Source: Candidatus Poribacteria bacterium (lineage in GTDB: Bacteria; Poribacteria; WGA-4E; PCPOR2b). Taken from it: a DNA stretch of 12,427 nucleotides. The stretch spans positions 1 to 12,427 of the forward strand of contig JAPUIP010000613.1 in assembly GCA_027296925.1 (NCBI GenBank), written 5' to 3'. Numbering within the stretch: position 1 is the stretch's first letter; every line of letters starts with the position of its first letter. Below the pieces are notes generated by a model that was not told where the DNA came from, did no database searches, and saw nothing but the letters and a program-made list of their open reading frames with translations. Shown here piece after piece: positions 1 through 6,107 of the stretch. The position numbers and the translations under genes are program-made.

Positions 1-1
1 C

Positions 2-1045
2 GGTAAACCGAGCATTTCGCAGGAGGGCAACAACATCGTTTATGTCGGGCAGGAAAACCGCCAACATTTTTTGGGACATCTCATCCTTTGGGGGCTGAAA
101 AGCGCCGTGATGCCGTGGTGTTCTGACGGCCCCGGAGAAGCTGAACTCGGCGGCACCTTAGAGATCACGATGAGCGATTGGGCGGATCAGTGCCATGCGC
201 AAGGCGGCAGCGTCATCATCCCTCACCTGCCCAACCCGAATGGCGAGCCGGCTGCGCTGATCGCCACCGGTCGCGCCGACGGAGTGGAGATGCTGCGTCA
301 TGCGCCGTTCAACCACCTCGAATACTACCGCTACCTCAACTGCGGCTATCGCCTGCCGCTCGTCGGTGGTACGGATAAAATGAGCAGCGACGTGCCTGTC
401 GGCATTTACCGTACCTACACCTATATCCCCGAAGATGAAGCGTTCAACTACAACAACTGGTGCAGGAATGTATCACAGGGACGGACATTCCTCAGCGGCG
501 GCCCCATCATCCATTTCACGGTGGACGGTCACGCCATCGGTGACACAGTGGAATTATCCAGCGCTGGCACCGTGGAGGTGGAAGCGTGGGCGGAGAGCAT
601 CTTCCCGATTCATACACTTGAGATTGTTCAGCAGGGTCGAATCGTCGCTTCAACGCAGGACAACGCGGGAACCCGACGACTGGCTTTGAAGGAAAAGGTA
701 AAGGTGGATGGACATACGTGGCTGGCAGCGCGATGCGGCGGGCCTAACTACACCAGCGTGCCGCATCATGATGGTTGGGAGCGCGGGCTTTTTGCCCATA
801 CCTCGCCGATCTATGTCGCCTGCGGTGGTGAGTGGTGGCTCTTCGACGCCAACGCCGCCCAGTATATGCTCACACTCATCGAAGGCGATTTGACCTATAT
901 TCGTGAAACTGCCGCGTTACATCAGCCCGGTACAACAACCCATCATCACGGCGAGGATGACCATATCGCCTACCTGGAGCGTCCTTTCCTCGAAGCCCGA
1001 GAGGCGATTCATCGCCGAATACACCAGTTGGGGATACCTCATTAA
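2..1045 (+). CDS. CehA/McbA-type PHP metallohydrolase, C-terminal part (5' truncated)
   Basis: The reading frame is open from the first bases of the window, so the true start lies upstream; the internal TTG at 71 is not a credible start, because the frame reads sensibly before it. About 347 residues are visible. The fragment contains a histidine-bearing segment (VIIPHLPNP), an EMLRHAPFNHLEYYRYLNCG stretch, and a GTDKMSSDVPVG segment. Together these resemble the later part of the PHP-type metal-dependent hydrolase fold of CehA/McbA proteins (known for carbaryl ester hydrolysis); His and Asp in these segments are probable metal ligands. After the catalytic part comes a beta-rich tail (VDGHAIGDTVELSSAGTVEVEAWAES) and a final helix region. 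The physiological substrate cannot be told: this family is large and often annotated only by name. No neighbour inside the window suggests a role. The family call is from motif memory and is fairly secure; the function is not. Confidence 0.75.
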   Translation, partial: GKPSISQEGNNIVYVGQENRQHFLGHLILWGLKSAVMPWCSDGPGEAELGGTLEITMSDWADQCHAQGGSVIIPHLPNPNGEPAALIATGRADGVEMLRHAPFNHLEYYRYLNCGYRLPLVGGTDKMSSDVPVGIYRTYTYIPEDEAFNYNNWCRNVSQGRTFLSGGPIIHFTVDGHAIGDTVELSSAGTVEVEAWAESIFPIHTLEIVQQGRIVASTQDNAGTRRLALKEKVKVDGHTWLAARCGGPNYTSVPHHDGWERGLFAHTSPIYVACGGEWWLFDANAAQYMLTLIEGDLTYIRETAALHQPGTTTHHHGEDDHIAYLERPFLEAREAIHRRIHQLGIPH

Positions 1046-1152
1046 TCGACGGCATACGCATCAAGTTAACGGACTTGACGCCTCAACTCGCACCACACAT
1101 AGATTCGTCTCCAGGCCGGTTGCCCCCTCAAAAGCTTGCCCCGCCTGTGCCG

Positions 1153-1179
1153 AGCTTCGAGGTAAGCTTCGAGGTAAGC
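1153..1179. repeat. Tandem 12-bp repeat (2.25 copies)
   Basis: The unit AGCTTCGAGGTA occurs twice without mismatch, at 1153-1164 and 1165-1176, followed by AGC of a third copy. The period is a multiple of three, but the region shows no sign of coding. It adjoins the C/G-rich block on its right, so both may belong to one intergenic repeat element. Confidence 0.85.
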
Positions 1180-1194
1180 GACCAACGGAAAGCC

Positions 1195-1232
1195 TGCCCC
1201 CGCCTGAGGGGGGGGCCCGGGGTGAGGGTGAA
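1195..1232. repeat. C/G-rich repeat-like block with hairpin potential
   Basis: A run of five C (1197-1201), a six-base spacer, then eight G (1208-1215) can form a short GC stem. It continues into CCCGGGGTGAGGGTGAAA. The reverse complement (TTTCACCCTCACCCCGGG) resembles widespread intergenic repeats that contain CCCTCACCC words. No T-tract follows, so it is not a standard intrinsic terminator. Whether it is repeated elsewhere in the genome cannot be seen from this window. Confidence 0.45.
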
Positions 1233-1341
1233 ACTGGGCAGTAAAGTTTGCCTGCAGGCGAGAATGTATTGCCTTCGCTAATACTACAACGAGACTTCGT
1301 AATATTGCTTGAGTTTGTCTTAGCTTCATTCCCAAATAAGT

Positions 1342-1348
1342 AAGGAGG
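1342..1348 (+). promoter_or_regulatory. Strong Shine-Dalgarno site fixing the queC TTG start
   Basis: AAGGAGG lies eight bases before the TTG at 1357. It supports this non-ATG start, after which the protein begins MDKKAVVLLSGGIDS, as expected for the family with no missing N-terminal residues. Confidence 0.85.
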
Positions 1349-1356
1349 AATCTGGA

Positions 1357-2046
1357 TTGGATAAAAAAGCGGTGGTGCTTTTGAGCGGCGGGATTGACTC
1401 AACAACCACGCTTGCGATTGCTCAGTCTCAAGATTACGATGTGCACGCCATAAGTTTCCGATACGGTCAGCGGCACACCGCTGAACTAGACTGCGCAAAA
1501 CGGATTGCAGAGAAGATGGGCGTCAACAAACACGTCATCGTCGATATTGATCTGCGGGCATTTGGTGGTTCTGCGTTAACCGATGACATCGATGTTCCCA
1601 AGGCGCGCTCCGATCAGGAGATCGGCACCGGCATCCCGGTGACTTACGTGCCGGCGCGCAATACGATCTTTCTGTCTTTCGCACTGGCGTGGGCGGAAAC
1701 GCTAGGAATCGACACCATCTTCATCGGTATCAACGCGCTCGATTACTCCGGCTACCCCGATTGCCGTCCGGAATATATCGAGGCGTATCAGCGGATGGCA
1801 AATCTGGCGACGAAGGCTGGCGTTGAAGGCAACATGGCGCTAAACATTCAAACGCCCTTGATCTCGATGACGAAGGCGCAGATCATCAAAACAGGCGCTG
1901 AGCTTGGCGTGGATTACGGATTGACGCTCAGTTGTTACGACCCGGACGATCAGGGCAGAGCATGTGGCGCCTGTGATAGCTGTCTACTGAGAAAGAAGGG
2001 ATTTGAGGACGCGGGGATTGCGGATGTAACAGTGTACAAAATTTAA
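1357..2046 (+). CDS. queC: 7-cyano-7-deazaguanine (preQ0) synthase QueC
   Basis: QueC converts 7-carboxy-7-deazaguanine to preQ0 with ATP and ammonia, a step towards queuosine in tRNA; it is cytosolic. The 229-residue length is normal for the family. The ATP pyrophosphatase P-loop SGGIDS is at residues 10-15 and the family stretch LDYSGYPDCRPEY lies mid-protein. Four cysteines near the C-terminus (C193, C203, C206, C209) make the usual zinc site. Translation starts at TTG, supported by a strong AAGGAGG site. No queD, queE, queF or folE is adjacent in this window, so the gene stands alone here. It converges with the minus-strand lipoprotein gene, the stops being only 30 bases apart, and no clear terminator is visible between them. 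Function is highly certain from the motifs. Confidence 0.96.
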   Translation: MDKKAVVLLSGGIDSTTTLAIAQSQDYDVHAISFRYGQRHTAELDCAKRIAEKMGVNKHVIVDIDLRAFGGSALTDDIDVPKARSDQEIGTGIPVTYVPARNTIFLSFALAWAETLGIDTIFIGINALDYSGYPDCRPEYIEAYQRMANLATKAGVEGNMALNIQTPLISMTKAQIIKTGAELGVDYGLTLSCYDPDDQGRACGACDSCLLRKKGFEDAGIADVTVYKI

Positions 2047-2076
2047 GCGGTCCATTGCGCCTCCGTTTTCCCCGCG

Positions 2077-2517
2077 CTACGGCGCTTCAATCGTGACCTC
2101 CGTCGCGTAGGGCGTCATCTCAGAGAGCTCTGTGCTTTCTGTGGTTGACGGTTTTCCCGTGGCAATGCAGGTGATTTTAACGACCTGCGCCTCGCTGGTT
2201 TCAATGCGCATCTGGAGCCAGGTGTAATATCGACGCGCGATGAATGCGTCGATAATGTCTCCCGCCATGTCCATCACCTGATCAGTTGTCACCGCCGTGT
2301 TCGCCGTTAATGAGAGATAGATTTTTTGATCTGCGCGTGCCCCATCCGTCGTGACGACTGCAAAGGTCACCGTCTTTTCTTCGGACTCGATTTGCAGAAT
2401 CTCCGGGATGTCTGGGGCTACTTTTTCGTCACTGAGTGGCAAAGGTTGAGCATTTGGCTGCGCAACGCGATGGCATCCGTAAATCGCAATAAGCAGCAAA
2501 AACAGATATCTGTACAT
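2077..2517 (-). CDS. Putative small lipoprotein, unknown function
   Basis: The 146-residue protein begins with a short signal-like segment (MYRYLFLLLIAIYGC). C15 is a possible lipidation site: glycine at -1 fits a lipobox but tyrosine at -2 is unusual. The mature part is polar with alternating beta-like segments (EEKTVTFAVVTTDGA, KIYLSLTAN) and a helix around MDMAGDIIDAFIARRYYTW; I do not recognise a family. On the minus strand AAAGGA precedes the ATG by about seven bases, supporting this start and a real gene. It is the only minus-strand gene in the window, convergent with queC and divergent from purH. An export or envelope location is inferred from the N-terminus only. Confidence 0.68.
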   Translation of the reverse strand: MYRYLFLLLIAIYGCHRVAQPNAQPLPLSDEKVAPDIPEILQIESEEKTVTFAVVTTDGARADQKIYLSLTANTAVTTDQVMDMAGDIIDAFIARRYYTWLQMRIETSEAQVVKITCIATGKPSTTESTELSEMTPYATEVTIEAP

Positions 2518-2735
2518 TGGTTTGTCCTTTCGCCGAACTTTTGCCCACCTCTTTTAACACTCTCAGAAGTCTTACGGATTCTTTCAAAATTATACTTTAG
2601 ATTCTGGACAGAACGCTAGAGAGAAAGCCACTGAACCCATGCAAAGTTGCTATTTTCTGGCACTGACGTTGCCATGCTTGAGCCCATAAACAGATCAAGA
2701 ACAGAGCAAACAGCAAACAAGAAAGCGACAATGTC
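2518..2735. other. Divergent intergenic region between the lipoprotein gene and purH
   Basis: About 220 bases of A/T-richer DNA separate the two divergently read genes, so promoters for both should lie here. A TATAAT hexamer is readable on the minus strand (2589-2594) and an overlapping TATACT on the plus strand (2591-2596). Neither has a good -35 at normal spacing. purH has only a weak purine-rich stretch (AAGAAAG, about 2719-2725) before its ATG. No riboswitch or PurR-type operator was recognised. Confidence 0.5.
2589..2594 (-). promoter_or_regulatory. Possible -10 hexamer for the lipoprotein gene
   Basis: The minus strand reads a perfect TATAAT about 70 bases before the lipoprotein start. 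The matching -35 region (around 2612-2617) has no resemblance to TTGACA, so this is a tentative call. The plus strand carries an overlapping TATACT that could serve purH, also without a good -35. Confidence 0.3.
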
Positions 2736-4301
2736 ATGAAAAAAATCCAGCGCGCCTTAATTAGTGTTTACGACAAAACAGATCTGGTTCATCTTGCCCA
2801 AACCCTCGCCCAGAAAGGCGTCGAGATCCTTTCTACCGGCGGAACGGCGAAGCAACTCCGTGATTCAGGAATCGAGATTCGTGAAGTTTCGGACTATACA
2901 GGCTTTCCCGAAATGCTCGATGGCCGCGTGAAAACCCTCCATCCGAAAATCCATGGCGGCTTGTTGGCGATTCGTGGTAATCCTGAACACGTCGCCCAAG
3001 CGTCGGCACACGGCGTTGCGTTCATCGATCTCGTCGTCTGCAACCTCTATCCATTTGAGGCAACCATTGCGAAGGAAGGCGTCGCGCTCGCGGAAGCAAT
3101 TGAAAACATCGATATCGGTGGGCCGACGATGATTCGAGCGGCTGCGAAAAATTACGGTGATGTCGCCGTCCTCACGGATGCGCGCCAGTATTCCGAGGTC
3201 ATCGCGGAACTGGAGGAAAACGAAGGCTGTCTTTCGGATGAAACTCGATTCCGGTTAGCGAAAGCGGCGTTCGTCCACACCGCCCACTATGACGGTGCGA
3301 TTTCGCGTTACCTCGCTAACCTGGCTGAATCTGATGCGGACTTCCCCGAAATTCTAGATCTCCGGTTTGAAAAAGCCCAAAGCCTCCGATACGGTGAAAA
3401 CCCCCATCAGCAGGCGGCGTTCTATCGCACGCACACCTCACCGGAACCGTGCGCGGCGTGGGCAAATCAGTTGAACGGTCAACCCTTATCTTTTAATAAC
3501 ATCCTCGATCTCGAAGCGGCCCTTGAGATTGTGAAAGATTTTGCCGAACCCACCTGCTCCATCATCAAGCACAACAACCCGTGCGGATTGGCAACTGCAG
3601 AAAATCTGGCACAAGCGTTCACCGATGCCCTCGACTGCGATCGAACCTCCGCTTTCGGCTCCGTAATCGGTTTGAACCGCAAAGTGACCATCCAAACGGC
3701 AAACGCCATCCGCGAAGCTGCGAACGCCGGCATCAAGGTTGAAGCGGTCATCGCCCCAAGCTACACCGAAAAGGCGTTGAGAGCGCTTTCCCGCGTTCGA
3801 CATCGACGTATCCTAGAAACGGGCAAACTCACGCTGGATGCGTCGGTGAGGCAGATCCGCAACGTGATTGGCGGTGTACTTGTCCAAGACCGCGATCTGC
3901 ACGAGCTCGCGTCCGACGACCTACAAGTCGTCACGAAGCGCGAACCGACGGCTGAAGAGATCGAAGCGCTACGCTTTGCGTGGAAGGCGTGTAAGCATGT
4001 CAAGTCGAACTGTGTGCTGCTCGCGCAGGGCACGAAAACCGTCGGGCTCGGTGCCGGGCAGATGAGCCGCGTCGACGCGAGTATCATCGCAGCACGCAAG
4101 GCCGGTGAAAGGGCGAAGGGCTCGGTGCTCGCCTCCGACGCTTATTTTCCATTCCCGGATGGCATCGAGATTGCCGGTGAGGCGGGGGTGCAGGCGATTA
4201 TTCAGCCCGGTGGCTCGGTCAATGATCAGCCGGTAATTGAAGCCGCGGATCGGTATGGGATGGCGATGGTCCTCACCGGCGTGCGGCATTTTCGGCATTA
4301 A
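2736..4301 (+). CDS. purH: Bifunctional AICAR transformylase / IMP cyclohydrolase PurH
   Basis: PurH catalyses the last two steps of de novo purine synthesis: formyl transfer from 10-formyl-THF to AICAR, then ring closure to IMP. At 521 residues it is full length. The N-terminal MGS-like cyclohydrolase domain (about 1-145) shows ALISVYDKTDL, STGGTAKQL and GRVKTLHPKIHGGLL. The C-terminal transformylase domain shows RYGENPHQ at 218-225, the catalytic Lys-His pair K278-H279 in KHNNPCG, SAFGSVIGLNR, QPGGSVND, and the typical ending GVRHFRH. The ATG at 2736 gives the standard N-terminus (MKKIQRALISVYDKT), although its ribosome binding site is weak. No other purine gene is adjacent, so it is probably expressed from its own promoter in the divergent gap upstream. 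The next gene follows after 66 bases that include a heptamer repeat. Confidence 0.98.
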   Translation: MKKIQRALISVYDKTDLVHLAQTLAQKGVEILSTGGTAKQLRDSGIEIREVSDYTGFPEMLDGRVKTLHPKIHGGLLAIRGNPEHVAQASAHGVAFIDLVVCNLYPFEATIAKEGVALAEAIENIDIGGPTMIRAAAKNYGDVAVLTDARQYSEVIAELEENEGCLSDETRFRLAKAAFVHTAHYDGAISRYLANLAESDADFPEILDLRFEKAQSLRYGENPHQQAAFYRTHTSPEPCAAWANQLNGQPLSFNNILDLEAALEIVKDFAEPTCSIIKHNNPCGLATAENLAQAFTDALDCDRTSAFGSVIGLNRKVTIQTANAIREAANAGIKVEAVIAPSYTEKALRALSRVRHRRILETGKLTLDASVRQIRNVIGGVLVQDRDLHELASDDLQVVTKREPTAEEIEALRFAWKACKHVKSNCVLLAQGTKTVGLGAGQMSRVDASIIAARKAGERAKGSVLASDAYFPFPDGIEIAGEAGVQAIIQPGGSVNDQPVIEAADRYGMAMVLTGVRHFRH

Positions 4302-4334
4302 ATGTAACGCGGAAAACGCGAAGAATCTTGCACA

Positions 4335-4355
4335 TCACGTTTCACGCATGACGCA
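4335..4355. repeat. Degenerate heptamer tandem (three units) after purH
   Basis: Three 7-bp units follow each other: TCACGTT, TCACGCA, TGACGCA. They share the core ACG at fixed phase, as do the CGTAAAA/TTTTACG arms around the IVP gene further right. The run ends in the ribosome binding site of the alcohol dehydrogenase (AAGGAG, 4355-4360). Confidence 0.5.
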
Positions 4356-4367
4356 AGGAGCAGCACG

Positions 4368-5558
4368 ATGAACGTATCACAATCGACAGTATCTGCCTTC
4401 ACCATTCCTCCGACAGTCGTCACCGGCATTGGTGCGTCGGAGGAGGTCGGCGAACACGCCAAACGCCTGAGAGCGAGCAAAGCGTTGGTGGTCACGGACC
4501 CGGGGATCGCCAAGATCGGTTACGCGGATGGGATTGTCGAACGACTGAATGCCGCCGGGATTGACGCTTCGCTTTTCTCGGACGTAACGCCCGATCCGAC
4601 GCTGCAAAATGTCAACGACGGCTTGCGGCAGTACCAGGCTGATGGCTGCGATCTGATCGTCAGCATCGGCGGTGGCAGCGCAATCGACTGTGGGAAAGGG
4701 ATTGCCGTCAAGCTGACGAACGACGGGGAACTCGTGGATTACATGGGCGTTGACAAAATTCCTAATCCCGGTGCGCCGCTGATTGCCATTCCAACCACCG
4801 CAGGCACCGGCAGTGAGTGCACGAAAGCTACCGTGATTACCGACGCCGAGCGCAATGTGAAGATGATGCTGAGCAGCCCGTGCTTGCTGGCACAGGTTGC
4901 GCTGATTGATCCGCTACTGTCGTTGACGACGCCGCCACACCTGACCGCGGCTGTCGGGGTGGACGCGCTAACGCACGCCATTGAAGCCTACATCTCCAAA
5001 CGCGCTCAGCCGATTACCGATGCGCTGGCACTGAAAGCGATTCGTATGATGTCCGGCGCGTTGCGTCAGGCGTGGGCCAATGGCGAGAACATCGAGGCCC
5101 GGACCGAGATGATGATTGGCGCTTCTATTGCCGGAATGGCGTTCAGCAACTCCTCCGTCGCGCTGGTGCACGGGATGTCCCGCCCAATCGGCGCGTACTT
5201 CCACATCCATCACGGCCTCTCAAATTCCGTTCTGCTGCTCGATGTGATGGAGTTTAGCGTGGTTGGCACGCCTACACGTTTCGCCGACATCGCCCGTGCA
5301 ATGGACGAACCGATCGACGGCTTATCCCCAATGGGGCAGGCCGATTGTGCAATCGCCGCCGTTGAACGGCTAATCAACGATATTCAGATGCCGCGTCTCG
5401 GGGAGATCGGCATCGATGGGGACAGATTTGAGGCGGTGGTTGAACAGATGGCATTAGACGCGATTGCCAGCGGTAGTCCTGCCAATAATCCTCGCCAAGC
5501 GTCGCAGGAGGAAATTGTGGCATTGTATCGGCAGTGTTTCGCGGAACGTAAAACGTAA
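4368..5558 (+). CDS. Iron-containing alcohol dehydrogenase (group III)
   Basis: This is an NAD(P)-dependent, metal-dependent alcohol dehydrogenase of the family that includes FucO, and is presumably cytosolic. The 396 residues are a normal length. The N-terminal dinucleotide-binding part has VSIGGGSAIDCGKG, with the glycines at 101-103, followed by IPTTAGTGSECTKATVI. The metal ligands can be placed by spacing as D199, H203, H268 and H282 (in VDALTHAIEAY, VHGMSRP and HIHHGLSN). The ATG has AAGGAG seven bases upstream. The substrate cannot be told: lactaldehyde, other short alcohols or hydroxyacid-related compounds are all possible. The D-2-hydroxyacid dehydrogenase gene downstream may be a pathway partner, now separated from it by the IVP cassette. 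The last codons (R-K-T) and the stop TAA (5556-5558) lie inside the cassette's left repeat arm, so the original C-terminus was probably different. Confidence 0.93.
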   Translation: MNVSQSTVSAFTIPPTVVTGIGASEEVGEHAKRLRASKALVVTDPGIAKIGYADGIVERLNAAGIDASLFSDVTPDPTLQNVNDGLRQYQADGCDLIVSIGGGSAIDCGKGIAVKLTNDGELVDYMGVDKIPNPGAPLIAIPTTAGTGSECTKATVITDAERNVKMMLSSPCLLAQVALIDPLLSLTTPPHLTAAVGVDALTHAIEAYISKRAQPITDALALKAIRMMSGALRQAWANGENIEARTEMMIGASIAGMAFSNSSVALVHGMSRPIGAYFHIHHGLSNSVLLLDVMEFSVVGTPTRFADIARAMDEPIDGLSPMGQADCAIAAVERLINDIQMPRLGEIGIDGDRFEAVVEQMALDAIASGSPANNPRQASQEEIVALYRQCFAERKT

Positions 5559-5581
5559 AGCGTAAAACGTAAAACGTAAAA
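5547..5581. repeat. Left heptamer arm, five CGTAAAA units
   Basis: Five 7-bp units run without gaps: CGTAAAA at 5547, CGTAAAG at 5554, then CGTAAAA at 5561, 5568 and 5575. The stop codon of the alcohol dehydrogenase falls in the first and second units. Units two to five (5554-5581) are an inverted match, 24 of 28 positions, to the right arm at 6063-6090, with the variant G unit in the same register. Confidence 0.95.
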
Positions 5582-5596
5582 AGAGAGGAAAATCTG

Positions 5597-6064
5597 ATGA
5601 AGTACGAAGATTGGGAACAGGAAGTGCCTTCCACGATAAAGAATGACTCGGTATGGAAGATGGTTGCGTATCGGCTGGCTTTATTTGCGGCAGATTTAGG
5701 TTGGTATGATGTTACCAAGCTGGTGCAGGATCGACGAACCATTGGGCTCTCGGATCAGTTATATCGAGCATTGGGGTCTGTCAGTGCAAATGTCATCGAG
5801 GGATATTCTCGTGGCACAGGAAAAGATCGGGCGCGCTTCTATGAATACGCACTCGGTTCAGCGCGAGAGAGTCGGGACTGGTACTACAAGGGACGACATA
5901 TTCTGGGAAAATTCGTTACCGAGCATCGTCTCGAACTACTGACAGAGGTTATCCGCCTGTTATTGACGATGATTCCGGAACAGCGAAATCGCACAATACG
6001 TGAATCTGAGACAATGTATAAAATAAGCAGAGATGACCTGTTGACTAACGCTCCGTTCCCATAA
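5597..6064 (+). CDS. Four-helix-bundle protein, 23S rRNA intervening-sequence (IVP/S23) family
   Basis: The 155-residue protein is predicted to be almost entirely helical. It carries the family signature around residues 51-95: GLSDQLYRALGSVSANVIEGYSRG followed by RARFYEYALGSARESRDW (described here in two parts), matching the QLxRAxxSxxANIAEGxGR pattern of the 23S rRNA IVP family, which is related to Avd of diversity-generating retroelements. N- and C-terminal extensions (about 30 residues each) make it longer than the usual length of about 120. AGAGAGGAA precedes the ATG at good spacing. The family's function is unclear; RNA or nucleic acid binding is suspected. There is no rRNA and no reverse transcriptase nearby, so this is a free-standing copy. 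Its ORF fills the space between two inverted repeat arms, and it separates two dehydrogenase genes that may once have been adjacent. Confidence 0.88.
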   Translation: MKYEDWEQEVPSTIKNDSVWKMVAYRLALFAADLGWYDVTKLVQDRRTIGLSDQLYRALGSVSANVIEGYSRGTGKDRARFYEYALGSARESRDWYYKGRHILGKFVTEHRLELLTEVIRLLLTMIPEQRNRTIRESETMYKISRDDLLTNAPFP

Positions 6065-6090
6065 TTACGTTTTACGTTTTATGCTTTACA
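6063..6090. repeat. Right heptamer arm, inverted relative to the left
   Basis: Units AATTACG, TTTTACG, TTTTATG and CTTTACA follow each other from 6063. The arm begins within the IVP stop codon (6062-6064). Its reverse complement aligns with 5554-5581 at 24 of 28 positions. The terminal CTTTACA pairs with the variant CGTAAAG unit of the left arm, which supports a true inverted repeat and not chance similarity of simple repeats. Confidence 0.9.
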
Positions 6091-6107
6091 CTTGAAAGGA
6101 GAAATCT

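Larger units (their letters stand above)
1046..1356. other. Non-coding gap between the metallohydrolase and queC
   Basis: This gap of about 310 bases holds no convincing gene. Open frames on the minus strand here translate to Pro/His-rich strings (HPHPGPPPQAGAG) of the kind produced when G/C-rich intergenic repeats are read as protein. The gap contains a tandem 12-mer, a C/G-rich block and, at its right end, a strong ribosome binding site for queC. I looked for a preQ1 riboswitch before queC and could not recognise one. No good -35/-10 pair was found. Confidence 0.6.
5547..6090 (+). mobile_element. Candidate IVP cassette bounded by inverted heptamer arms
   Basis: The unit consists of a left arm (CGTAAAA)n, a ribosome binding site, a four-helix-bundle gene and a right arm (TTTTACG)n. 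Positions 5555-5579 can pair with 6065-6089 without a gap (24 Watson-Crick pairs and one G-U), leaving a loop that is the ORF with its ribosome binding site and stop. This recalls the intervening sequences found in some 23S rRNA genes, which are stem-loops that can encode the same protein family. No transposase, integrase or reverse transcriptase is present and no clear target duplication is seen, so mobility is inferred. Confidence 0.45.

Noticed and set aside
1281..1356. A preQ1 riboswitch in front of queC
   Set aside because: The setting is right, but I could not find the expected small hairpin and A-rich pseudoknot tail; only the Shine-Dalgarno site is clear.
1061..1498. Minus-strand open frames across the gap before queC and into it
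   Set aside because: They translate to Pro/His-rich low-complexity strings typical of G/C-rich repeats read as protein, and overlap the well-supported queC gene.
4309..4322. Intrinsic terminator after purH (CGCG, loop, CGCG)
   Set aside because: The stem is only four pairs and no T-tract follows.
5541..5581. CRISPR array
   Set aside because: The repeats are 7 bp and contiguous with no spacers; no cas genes are present.
5597..6064. Part of a diversity-generating retroelement (Avd-like accessory protein)
   Set aside because: The family is related to Avd, but no reverse transcriptase, template repeat or variable repeat is present in the window.
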